Below, piece by piece: positions 1-6,645 of a DNA stretch of 6,836 nucleotides. The stretch is from Treponema sp. (GTDB lineage: Bacteria > Spirochaetota > Spirochaetia > Treponematales > Breznakiellaceae): positions 1-6,836 of the forward strand of contig JAISTO010000180.1 of NCBI GenBank assembly GCA_031272575.1. The letters run 5' to 3'. The translations under genes were made by a program, and so were the position numbers. The notes beneath the pieces were generated by a model. That model was not told the origin of the DNA. It worked only from the letters and a program-made list of their open reading frames with translations, and searched no databases. Position 1 is the stretch's first letter. The number at the start of each line of letters is the position of its first letter.

Positions 1-615
1 CTCGTAGAGTTCCTCCGGCACCGAACTGAGCGCCGCGACATAGATGATCGAGCCCCAGCCGAAACTCTGCCAGATGCCGGACCACACGTAAAGGTGCGGG
101 AACGCTTCGGGCTTGCCGAAAAGGTCGGCCGCGCCGCCGCCTGTAAGCGCCTTCACCACGATGCCGTAGATGCCGTTCATCGGGTGAAAGATCTGCATCA
201 GCATACCAACGATGACGACCACCGAAATGAAGTGCGGCATATAGGTGACGGTCTGCACGAACTTTTTGAAACGCCGCCGCTCAATCGTGTTGAGGCAGAG
301 CGCGAAGAGTATGGGAAAGGGAAAGCCCGCGATAATATCGTAAAATGATATGCGCAGCGTGTTCCAGATTACCCGCGAGAACATATACGAGTTGAAAAAC
401 TTTTTGAAGTTGTCGAGCCCCACCCACGGGCTCCCCCAGATGCCGCCCATGTAATTGAACTTACGGAACGCGATCTGCGCGCCGGCCATCGGTATGTACG
501 CGAAGATGATGAAGTAGGCCACCGGTATCAGCAGGAAGAGATACAACTGCCAATAACGGCCGTACTTGTTTTGAATGCCGGTCCGCAGCGAGACGGCCTT
601 GCCCCCTTTCCGCAT
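1..615 (-). CDS. LplB-type carbohydrate ABC transporter permease, N-terminal 205 residues (cut by window edge)
   Basis: This is an inner-membrane permease subunit of a binding-protein-dependent sugar or oligosaccharide importer (MalF/LplB class). The reading frame is open from the ATG at 615 to position 1, giving 205 residues. The family is usually about 300 long, so roughly the last third is missing. Visible landmarks: a hydrophobic segment at about residues 23-43 ending in YIPMAGAQIAF, then NFKKFF (69-74), a second hydrophobic stretch (about 82-108), and the family signature TYMPHFISVVVIVGM (124-138). The segment WQSFGWGSIIYVAALSSVPE begins at 182 and leads into the EAA loop that docks the ATPase; the window ends inside that loop. 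The start is set by the overlap TAATG with the upstream binding-protein gene and by a GGAGG seven bases before the ATG. A second permease (YtcP type) would be expected beyond the left edge. The substrate cannot be told from sequence. Confidence 0.95.
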   Translation of the reverse strand, partial: MRKGGKAVSLRTGIQNKYGRYWQLYLFLLIPVAYFIIFAYIPMAGAQIAFRKFNYMGGIWGSPWVGLDNFKKFFNSYMFSRVIWNTLRISFYDIIAGFPFPILFALCLNTIERRRFKKFVQTVTYMPHFISVVVIVGMLMQIFHPMNGIYGIVVKALTGGGAADLFGKPEAFPHLYVWSGIWQSFGWGSIIYVAALSSVPEELYE

Positions 616-2285
616 TAGCGCGCCTCCGCCGTTTGGTTTTGCCGCTCGTACGCGGCCTGCGCCGCGCTGAGCACTTCAGGAAGCCCCATCTTTTTGAACT
701 CCGCCAGGTAAGAGTCCCACTGGCGCTCGATGTCGAGGTCGCCGGTGACGAAGCGCGCAAAAGACTCCTGCACATAACTGATAATGGTCGAGTGCAGGCT
801 GTCCATCACTTCCTGCTCCTGCTCGTTATAAACGAGCCCGGCCACCGCCTGCTCCGGCTTGCGGTACTCGACGAACTTCGCTATCGTCTTTCCGATGGGC
901 CGCGCAAAATCGAACGGGTCGCCGGTGTCGATATCCATGGCGCTGTGTTTGTTGGAAAGGATGCGCGGCCCCAATTCACCCCAGTACTTGTTCTGCACCG
1001 TCCCCCAGACCAGTATCGACTCGAGCATCGGGTTGCCGAATTCGCCGAAGAGCGCCTTCGCCCCCGGCTCCGGGTCTTTCCAGTCGACGCCCTTTTCGCC
1101 GAAGCGCGTCATTATGCTGAAGCGCTCACTCCCCATAAGGTCGCCGAGCCGGAAGGCCGCTTCGGGGTGCTTGCAGTTTTTGGTGATGATCATGCGCAGT
1201 TCCGGCAGTTGTGGCAGGTAGTACGACTGCCGGCCCGCCGGCCCCGCGAGCGGCGGGATCGGCACATACTGCCCGCGCTTGATATCCCGCGCGCCGAGGT
1301 TGGAAAGCGAGATGCGGTTCACCACGCCGACCCGCGCCGGGTCCGGCGTGATCATCGCCGTCATCTGGCTCTGATCCTGCGTAAACGAAAGCGGCGACAA
1401 AAGCCCCTCGTCGAGCAGGCGCTTGCTGTAGCGTATGCCCTCGCGCCAGCCCGGCTGGGTAAAGGCCACATTCACCTTTCCATCGACCACCAGCCAGAAA
1501 TTCGACTGGGTGTAGACAAACGGGTTCATCAGCGCGTAGAGATAATTGGTTCCCATCGCGGTGTTGAAACTCACCAGGGGAATTTCATCTTTAAGCCCGT
1601 TGCCGTTAGGGTCACGATCGCGGAACGCGCGGAGCGTTTCCAAAAACTCATCCGTCGTTTCCGGCATCTTCAGATTCAGTTTTTCGAGCCAGGGTTCATA
1701 TATGTTGATTCTGCCGTTGTTGTACGTGTTGTTCAGCGAGACATTGATGCCGTACATTCCGTACACATTGCCGTCGTAACTGGTGACATATTTGAGCGGA
1801 TCGATGTCGAGGTCCTTCGCCGCCTCTTTGCTCCAGTACGCGCTGTGCTCGTAGTACTCGTTGAGGGGAAGTATCATACCCGCCTGACCGTACTTGGTGG
1901 CCGCGCCTATGCTGATAGGGCCGATAACGACATCCGGCAGATCGCTGCCGCCGGCCATGACCATGAGTTCCAGTTTCTGGAGCCGGTCCCCCGCCGGGTA
2001 TACTTCGAACGTAAGGTCGAAGTTACCCTGCTCTTCCAGTTGACGGGTCATCCAGTTCGTTTCGAAGTTTTCGACATTGGGCTGCGCCTCAATGCCCACC
2101 CGAAGCGAGACCCGCTCCTTCGCAATCGGGAGCGTCCCCGGCGCGTTGAGATTCGCGTCCGGGCTGTATTCCGCCCGCGCCGCCCCCGCGCCCTTCTGCC
2201 TGCCGCAGCCCGCGGCCAGCAGCGCCGCAAGTGCCGCCAGCACGGCGAATGCTGCCCCGCGCCGGCGCATAGTTTTATTTCGCAT
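615..2285 (-). CDS. Lipoprotein extracellular solute-binding protein of a sugar ABC transporter (LplA-like)
   Basis: This is the ligand-capturing component of the importer, lipid-anchored to the outer face of the cytoplasmic membrane, delivering a carbohydrate to the permease encoded next. It has 556 residues, normal for the LplA-like group. Residues 1-26 form a signal peptide (MRNKTMRRRG, then an Ala/Leu core) ending in LLAAG before Cys27, the predicted lipidated cysteine; the lipobox is relaxed, as often in spirochaetes. Family landmarks: MAGGSDLPDVV (110-120), the calcium-loop-like DPNGNGLKDEIPL (225-237), RFGEKGVDW (394-402), and the C-terminal FVTGDLDIERQWDSYLAEF (512-530) followed by KKMGLPEVL and AAYERQ. 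The start at 2285 is preceded by GAGAGG with 8-base spacing, whereas the internal Met6 has no such site. It is the first gene of the operon and is divergent from an AraC-type regulator, its likely activator. Family is certain; substrate is unknown. Confidence 0.95.
   Translation of the reverse strand: MRNKTMRRRGAAFAVLAALAALLAAGCGRQKGAGAARAEYSPDANLNAPGTLPIAKERVSLRVGIEAQPNVENFETNWMTRQLEEQGNFDLTFEVYPAGDRLQKLELMVMAGGSDLPDVVIGPISIGAATKYGQAGMILPLNEYYEHSAYWSKEAAKDLDIDPLKYVTSYDGNVYGMYGINVSLNNTYNNGRINIYEPWLEKLNLKMPETTDEFLETLRAFRDRDPNGNGLKDEIPLVSFNTAMGTNYLYALMNPFVYTQSNFWLVVDGKVNVAFTQPGWREGIRYSKRLLDEGLLSPLSFTQDQSQMTAMITPDPARVGVVNRISLSNLGARDIKRGQYVPIPPLAGPAGRQSYYLPQLPELRMIITKNCKHPEAAFRLGDLMGSERFSIMTRFGEKGVDWKDPEPGAKALFGEFGNPMLESILVWGTVQNKYWGELGPRILSNKHSAMDIDTGDPFDFARPIGKTIAKFVEYRKPEQAVAGLVYNEQEQEVMDSLHSTIISYVQESFARFVTGDLDIERQWDSYLAEFKKMGLPEVLSAAQAAYERQNQTAEAR
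623..627 (-). promoter_or_regulatory. Ribosome binding site of the permease, inside the end of the binding-protein gene
   Basis: GGAGG lies seven bases before the permease ATG at 615, within the last codons of the binding-protein gene. With the TAATG stop/start overlap it suggests translational coupling, so that the two subunits are made together. The site also fixes the permease start. Confidence 0.75.
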
Positions 2286-2293
2286 ACTCTGTG

Positions 2294-2311
2294 CCTCTCG
2301 AAATCAATATA
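2294..2311 (-). promoter_or_regulatory. Predicted -10 element and ribosome binding site of the transport operon
   Basis: On the minus strand TATATT (2306-2311) fits a -10 element, and GAGAGG (2294-2299) is a ribosome binding site eight bases before the ATG at 2285. Sixteen to eighteen bases upstream of the -10 there is nothing like TTGACA. A good -10 without a -35 is typical of promoters that need an activator, which fits the divergent AraC-type gene. The start of transcription would fall near 2299, giving a leader of about 14 bases. This is prediction only. Confidence 0.45.
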
Positions 2312-2343
2312 CACTACCTGACCCCCTCATGGATCATTAACTT

Positions 2344-2379
2344 CCCCCCGGCATAATGAAAATCCATTTTTGGGGGGGG
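2344..2379. repeat. C6 and G8 homopolymer runs in the divergent control region, able to pair as a hairpin
   Basis: A run of six C (2344-2349) and a run of eight G (2372-2379) flank an A/T-rich stretch. They could pair as a G:C stem, with a short inner AATG/CATT stem (2355-2358 with 2365-2368). The eight-G run is long enough to be a slippage hot spot. Both runs lie upstream of the predicted promoter elements of both divergent genes, so any effect would be on upstream control rather than on promoter spacing. Confidence 0.35.
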
Positions 2380-2428
2380 CGCGCTGAGAGTGATTTTCCC
2401 TTTCGCGGAGGTAAAATCGATTTTCCCT
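2359..2428. repeat. A/T-rich repeated elements at 27-bp spacing in the divergent control region (candidate operator)
   Basis: Within GC-rich DNA this region carries AAAATCCATTTT (2359-2370) and the perfect palindrome AAAATCGATTTT (2413-2424), which differ at one base. GATTTTCCCT occurs identically at 2392-2401 and 2419-2428. The half-sites CATTTT (2365), GATTTT (2392) and GATTTT (2419) are spaced exactly 27 bp apart. They lie between the two divergent promoters, at about -65 to -130 of the transport operon and -50 to -115 of the regulator gene. Repeated half-sites between an AraC-type gene and its target are a plausible binding array for that regulator. No binding evidence exists here. Confidence 0.45.
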
Positions 2429-2439
2429 GAAAAATTTTC

Positions 2440-2468
2440 TCGACAAAACGCCGCGGACCTGCTATACT
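2440..2468 (+). promoter_or_regulatory. Predicted sigma70-type promoter of the AraC-type regulator
   Basis: TCGACA (2440-2445, five of six bases match TTGACA) and TATACT (2463-2468, five of six match TATAAT) are separated by 17 bp, the optimal spacing. Transcription would begin about six or seven bases after the -10, at about 2475, the first base of the predicted ATG. No ribosome binding site precedes that ATG. Confidence 0.6.
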
Positions 2469-2474
2469 GATACT

Positions 2475-4568
2475 ATGCACTTCCTGAATGTGACGGGCAG
2501 CCGGGCCCTGACGCGGGCGCAGAAAAAGTTTCTGGTATACTATGGGGTGTTCTTTCTGTGCATGACGGGGCTCGTTGTGCCGCTCTATCAACTCAGTCTC
2601 ACCATGCTTTCGCGCGGCTATGTCAGCACCGCGGGGAGCCTGCTCGAGACCGGGCTTGGCAGCCTCGAAACCGATCTCGGCAGCGTCGAGGCGGCCGCCA
2701 TATCGGTCTACAACAGCCCCTCCTTCCGCTGGCTCTCGTACCTTCAGGAGAAGCCCTCATATACCGACTACTGCCGCGCTATCCCCATGGTGAACGACTT
2801 CAAAAACTTCTTCGCGGCCCAGACGATGATCGTCGACTGCGGCATCGTGTACGGCAATAATATCATCCTGACGACCAAGCGGCTCTACTTTCCATGGGAG
2901 GATTTTTCCGGTCACTATTTCAGGATGACCAATACAGGGGCCGCGGATACTCCCCCGGCGGAGTGGAAAAACGCGCTGAGCGGCGGCGCTTTCTCCGGCG
3001 CCTTTATCCCCGAGGCATCCATTGCCACCATCGAGGAGACCTACGAGGCGATCACCTTCTGCGCCGCGTTCTCACACGCGCCGGAGCGGCGGGCCTTCTT
3101 TTTCGCCACCCTGGGGAAAGAGGCGCTTCTTTCGCGGCTCGTCACGGATGACGTGTTCCGCACGAGCCGCGTAGTGATGAGCGGTCCGGATGGCCGCGTT
3201 TTGTTCGATTCCGGACGGGACGGGGGGGGGGGCAGCGACATAGTTACGCTTGAAAAAAGCGGGCGCAAACGGGGGCTCCGCGTCAGGGTGGAAATTCCCA
3301 GGCGGGTGTTTCAGGAGCAGTTGGCCCCGTTCAGGCGGGGCGTGCTGGCGGCCGCTTTCGCCTGCCTCGCGCTCGGCGTCTTCCTCGTGCTCTTCTTCGC
3401 CCAGCGGAGCGCGAGGCCGATTCGGGAGATGGCCGCGCAGCAGGAAGAACTGGAGCGCGAAATCCTCTTCGAGCGCCTGCTGCACGGCCTCGTGTACTCA
3501 GCCTCCGGCCTGCAGATGGTGAGCGATTTTTTCCCGGACCTTCCCGCCGCGTTCAGAATCGCCGCCGTCGAAATCCCCGACAGCGAAGACAGCAGCCGCG
3601 CCGCGTACAGTATGCGGCAGGCCGTCATCCTGAACACGGCGGAGCCGCACCTGCGCTCCCTCTCGGGCGGCGCGGGGCTTCCGCGGGTGCACTTCTCCGG
3701 CAGCCTGCTCGCGCTCCTGCTGCCGGACGCGGCCGCCCTGCCCGCCCTGCTCCGCGCGCTCAGCGCGGACCTGCGCCGCGTCCTCGGCGCTCCGTGCAGG
3801 ACGGCGCTCAGCGAAACCGAGCGCGATATACGCGGCATACACCGCGCCTTTTACGAGGCCCGTCACCTGTTGCGCCTGTCAGAGAGCGCCGGCGCGGAGG
3901 ACACCATTCTGGAAAAGAAAAACAGCGCCCCGTTTTTCCCCGTGGAACTGCTTGATACTTCCCGGCTCTACGAATTGTTGCTGCATGGAGACGAGGAAAA
4001 CGCGGTCGCTTTTATCAACAGCACCTTCTACGAACTCTGCTTAAAAAACAGCATGGGATCCGACGATGTGCAGCAGATCTTTTTCATGTACCGCTATGTA
4101 CTCCTGCAGGTGAACAATGAGAGCGCCCTCGCGTTTGACGAAAAAACTATCCCCGTGTACGACCCGAACCTGCATTTCAGTTTTTTGTTCGCGCAGGTAG
4201 CGGAAGCCGCGCGCGGCCTGTGCCGCCTGGTCAAAAACCGCCGCATCGAAAAAGACACTGAAGCGGAAAAAGCGGTCGTGTCTTACATTGATGGCCACAT
4301 TACCGATCCGGGGCTCTACATCAAACTGGTAACCGATGCTTTCGGCATTTCGGAAAACCGCCTGCAACTGATCGTCCGCAAATGGACGGGAAAAAGTTTT
4401 CTGGAATACGTGGAGTCGAAGCGAATGCGCCTCTCGCGCAGCCTGCTTCTCAAAACCGAAAAGCCGATAGCACAGATCGCCGCGGAGTGCGGCTACTCAA
4501 CGGAGAACTCCTTCTACAAAGCCTTCCGCCGTTTCTACCGCCGCTCCCCCAGCGATATGCGGGGCTGA
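2475..4568 (+). CDS. Membrane-anchored AraC-family transcriptional regulator (YesN-like sensor-activator)
   Basis: This 697-residue one-component regulator is anchored in the cytoplasmic membrane and probably senses an external ligand to switch on the divergent sugar-uptake operon. In order: transmembrane segment at about 18-43 (FLVYYGVFFLCMTGLVVPL); outside domain about 45-285 of the length and position of Cache-type sensors; second transmembrane segment about 288-309 (VLAAAFACLALGVFLVLFF); short charged linker; a degenerate GGDEF-like domain about 355-465, as in YesN relatives; a helical linker; and an AraC DNA-binding domain about 596-695. The first helix-turn-helix lies around 614-646. 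The second holds PIAQIAAECGYSTENSFYKA (664-683), followed by FRRFYRRSPSDMR. The ATG at 2475 is the first possible start before TM1, yet it has no ribosome binding site and sits at the predicted transcription start. Residues 250-253 (GGGG) are encoded by an 11-G run that could make the gene phase-variable. The family is secure; target and ligand are inferred. Confidence 0.93.
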   Translation: MHFLNVTGSRALTRAQKKFLVYYGVFFLCMTGLVVPLYQLSLTMLSRGYVSTAGSLLETGLGSLETDLGSVEAAAISVYNSPSFRWLSYLQEKPSYTDYCRAIPMVNDFKNFFAAQTMIVDCGIVYGNNIILTTKRLYFPWEDFSGHYFRMTNTGAADTPPAEWKNALSGGAFSGAFIPEASIATIEETYEAITFCAAFSHAPERRAFFFATLGKEALLSRLVTDDVFRTSRVVMSGPDGRVLFDSGRDGGGGSDIVTLEKSGRKRGLRVRVEIPRRVFQEQLAPFRRGVLAAAFACLALGVFLVLFFAQRSARPIREMAAQQEELEREILFERLLHGLVYSASGLQMVSDFFPDLPAAFRIAAVEIPDSEDSSRAAYSMRQAVILNTAEPHLRSLSGGAGLPRVHFSGSLLALLLPDAAALPALLRALSADLRRVLGAPCRTALSETERDIRGIHRAFYEARHLLRLSESAGAEDTILEKKNSAPFFPVELLDTSRLYELLLHGDEENAVAFINSTFYELCLKNSMGSDDVQQIFFMYRYVLLQVNNESALAFDEKTIPVYDPNLHFSFLFAQVAEAARGLCRLVKNRRIEKDTEAEKAVVSYIDGHITDPGLYIKLVTDAFGISENRLQLIVRKWTGKSFLEYVESKRMRLSRSLLLKTEKPIAQIAAECGYSTENSFYKAFRRFYRRSPSDMRG
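3222..3232 (+). repeat. Run of 11 G within the regulator coding sequence (candidate phase-variation tract)
   Basis: Eleven uninterrupted G encode Gly250-Gly253 (with the C that follows) between RD and SDIV, late in the outside domain. In the present length the frame is open. With one G fewer, translation meets TAG at 3241-3243; with one more, TGA at 3251-3253. Either change would leave a product of about 255-260 residues with the first membrane segment and most of the outside domain, but without the second membrane segment or DNA-binding domain. Poly-G tracts of similar length are known to vary in spirochaetes such as Treponema pallidum. A sequencing or assembly miscount is the main alternative. 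Confidence 0.8.
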
Positions 4569-4607
4569 TCACGATAAACGCGGAATGACGGCTCTGCCAT
4601 CAGCCCC
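4561..4607. terminator. 9-bp perfect inverted repeat between convergent genes (possible terminator, no T-tract)
   Basis: GGGGCTGAT (4561-4569) and ATCAGCCCC (4599-4607) are perfectly complementary with a 29-base loop, spanning the junction of the two converging genes. Each arm contains the TGA stop of one gene (4566-4568 plus strand, 4602-4600 minus strand). Neither side has a clear run of T after the stem, so it is not a standard intrinsic terminator. It may act as a weak two-way terminator or transcript-end stabiliser. Confidence 0.35.
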
Positions 4608-6639
4608 CCTTCTTCTCGAAGTGGGAAAACGCCATGGTGAACGAGGCGCGGCCCTGGCTTGCGGAACGGAGGGCGGTCATGAAGCCGAACATACGGGCCA
4701 TGGGGGCGTAGGCTTTGATCTCGTCGCCTGTGGGCTTGCTTTCCATGTTGAGGACCTGGCCGCCCCGCTGGGTGACCATGCTCATGACGTCGCCGACGAA
4801 CTCGGAAGGGGATACCAGATCCACGGCCATGACCGGCTCGAGCAGGATGGGGCCCGCGGCGCGGCAGGCCTCGTCGAAGCCCAGGCTGGCGCACGCGGCA
4901 AAGGCCGCCTCGGTGCCGGCAGCCTCGCTGTACTCCGCGTCCAGGACCGTCACCCCAATGTCGATGCAGGGGTAGCCCAGCGCGATGCCCGACTCGAGCG
5001 CGCCGTGTATGCCCCGCTCCGCGGCGTCGCGGAGCGCCTGCGGGATATCGCTGCGCCGCGCCTGCCAGAGGCAGCGGTTACCGGTCCCGCGCGGGAGCGG
5101 CTCGACCCGCAGCGTCAGGCCCGCGGCGTTTTCCTTGCCCGCGATGACCTTCGAGTAGCGCTCCGTGTGCTCGACCGCCGCGCTGATCGACTCGCGGTAG
5201 GTGACCTGGGGGGCGCCGGCCTTTGCGTCCACGCGGAACTCCTTGAGGATACGCGTGCAGAGCACGTCGAGGTGCAGTTCCCCCATCCCCGATATGATCA
5301 ACTGGCCGGTCTCCTCGTTTTCTTTTGCGGTGAAGGTGGGGTCTTCCCGCGCGAGGATGCCCAGTATCTCTTTGAGTTTTTCCTGTTCGGAAAGATTTTT
5401 CGGCTCCAGGGATACGGAGATGACCGGCTCCGGGAACTGCATTTTTTCAAGGATGACCGGCCAGCCCTCGCTCCCAATCGTGTCGCCGGTCTGCGCCATG
5501 CGGAACCCCACGATGACGCCGATGTCCCCGGCCGCGAGCGCGTCCAGGGGGTCGAACTTGTTCGAGTGGACCCGGAGTATGCGGTTCGCCCGCTCCCGCT
5601 TTTTTTTGCCGATGTTGAAGAGGGCGGTTCCTGCGCGGATAGTCCCGGAGTACATACGGACGTAGCAGAGCGGGCCGGCCTCGCGGTCATTTTGAATCTT
5701 GAAGACCAGACCCAGGGGCTGGGCCGCCGGATCGCAGGGCACCGCGATGTCCTGTTCCTTTTTAAGATGATGCCCTATGGCCGGCGCGGCCTCCTCGGGC
5801 GCGGGGAGGTAATCCACCACCGCGTCGATGAGGGGCTGCACCCCCATGTTCCGCCGCGAGGCTCCGGCGAAGAGGGGCAGGAGGCGCCGCGCCAGGGCCG
5901 CCTTGCGCAGTTCCGCCCGCAGCAGGTCCGGCTCCAGGGCCTCGCCTGCCACGTACTTTTCGGTGATCGGGTCGGAGAACTGCGCAAGCGCGTCGATGAG
6001 GCGCTCGCGCCACTCCCGCGCAAGGGCCTCCCGCTCGGGCGCGATGCCGGACACGAGCATTTGCTCCCCATCGGACGCGGCGTCCCAGCGCACCTCCTGC
6101 ATGGTGATAAGGTCGATGACCCCCTCGAAGGCGCCCTCGGCCCCCATGGGCACCTGCACCGCCGCCGGAACGGCCCCCAGTTTCGTTTTGATATCCTCGA
6201 GGACGTGAAAGAAATCGGCGCCCAGGCGATCCATCTTGTTCACATAGCCGATGCAGGGCACCTCGTAGCGGGCCGCCTGGCGCCAGACCGTCTCGGTCTG
6301 CGGCTCGACCCCCCGCACCGCGTCAAAGATTGCGATAGCGCCGTCCAGCACCCGCAGGGAGCGCTCGACCTCCGCGGTAAAATCGACGTGCCCCGGCGTA
6401 TCGATAATGTTGATCTGAAACTTTTGCCCGAAGCGCGTCCAGTAGGTCGTGGCCGCGGCGCTCTGTATCGTAATGCCCCGCTCCTGCTCCTGCTCCATCC
6501 AATCCATTACCGCTTCGCCGTCGTCCACCTCGCCTATGCGGTGGCTCTTGCCGGTATAAAAGAGTATGCGCTCCGTCGTCGTGGTCTTGCCCGCGTCGAT
6601 ATGCGCCATTATGCCGATATTCCGCATGGTTTTTGACAT
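4600..6639 (-). CDS. fusA: Translation elongation factor G, EF-G2-like paralogue (probably ribosome recycling)
   Basis: This is a ribosome-associated translational GTPase of 679 residues (about 700 usual). G-domain motifs: AHIDAGKT (12-19), RGITIQSAA (54-62), DTPGH (80-84, with His84) and NKMD (134-137). Domain II includes GPLCYVRMYSGTIRAG (322-337), domain III GMGELHLDVL (451-460), and domain V begins near LLEPVM (599-604). Several features match the mitochondrial/spirochaete EF-G2 type rather than canonical EF-G: RGITIQSAA, and a domain IV in which the usual SGGRGQ(F/Y)G loop is replaced by AGKENAAG (500-507). The tip loop reads EYSEAAGTEAAF (569-580), where E. coli has YHDVDSSELAF with the conserved His583. 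In Borrelia and mitochondria EF-G2 works with RRF in splitting ribosomes and not in translocation. The start is the ATG at 6639: GAGGAG stands six bases before it, and the longer frame from 6687 would begin inside the promoter. EF-G is certain; the recycling role is inferred. Confidence 0.95.
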   Translation of the reverse strand: MSKTMRNIGIMAHIDAGKTTTTERILFYTGKSHRIGEVDDGEAVMDWMEQEQERGITIQSAAATTYWTRFGQKFQINIIDTPGHVDFTAEVERSLRVLDGAIAIFDAVRGVEPQTETVWRQAARYEVPCIGYVNKMDRLGADFFHVLEDIKTKLGAVPAAVQVPMGAEGAFEGVIDLITMQEVRWDAASDGEQMLVSGIAPEREALAREWRERLIDALAQFSDPITEKYVAGEALEPDLLRAELRKAALARRLLPLFAGASRRNMGVQPLIDAVVDYLPAPEEAAPAIGHHLKKEQDIAVPCDPAAQPLGLVFKIQNDREAGPLCYVRMYSGTIRAGTALFNIGKKKRERANRILRVHSNKFDPLDALAAGDIGVIVGFRMAQTGDTIGSEGWPVILEKMQFPEPVISVSLEPKNLSEQEKLKEILGILAREDPTFTAKENEETGQLIISGMGELHLDVLCTRILKEFRVDAKAGAPQVTYRESISAAVEHTERYSKVIAGKENAAGLTLRVEPLPRGTGNRCLWQARRSDIPQALRDAAERGIHGALESGIALGYPCIDIGVTVLDAEYSEAAGTEAAFAACASLGFDEACRAAGPILLEPVMAVDLVSPSEFVGDVMSMVTQRGGQVLNMESKPTGDEIKAYAPMARMFGFMTALRSASQGRASFTMAFSHFEKKGG

Positions 6640-6645
6640 AGCCGA

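Noticed and set aside
94..348. Short plus-strand frame (84 codons) over the permease region
   Set aside because: It lies antisense to the clear LplB-type permease frame and has no family features.
633..2321. A 562-codon open frame on the plus strand opposite the solute-binding protein
   Set aside because: It is an antisense shadow with the same Arg/His/Val-rich composition and no domain or ribosome binding site; the minus-strand lipoprotein is unmistakable.
5600..5607. Run of eight A (minus strand) in the EF-G gene as a slippage site
   Set aside because: It encodes Lys345-Lys347 as AAA AAA AAG, common for lysine-rich stretches, and nothing nearby suggests programmed frameshifting.
4585..6636. 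A 683-codon open frame on the plus strand opposite the EF-G gene
   Set aside because: It mirrors EF-G in the antisense strand, is rich in Arg/His/Leu/Gly as expected of a high-GC shadow frame, and shows no recognisable domain. EF-G on the minus strand has every family motif.
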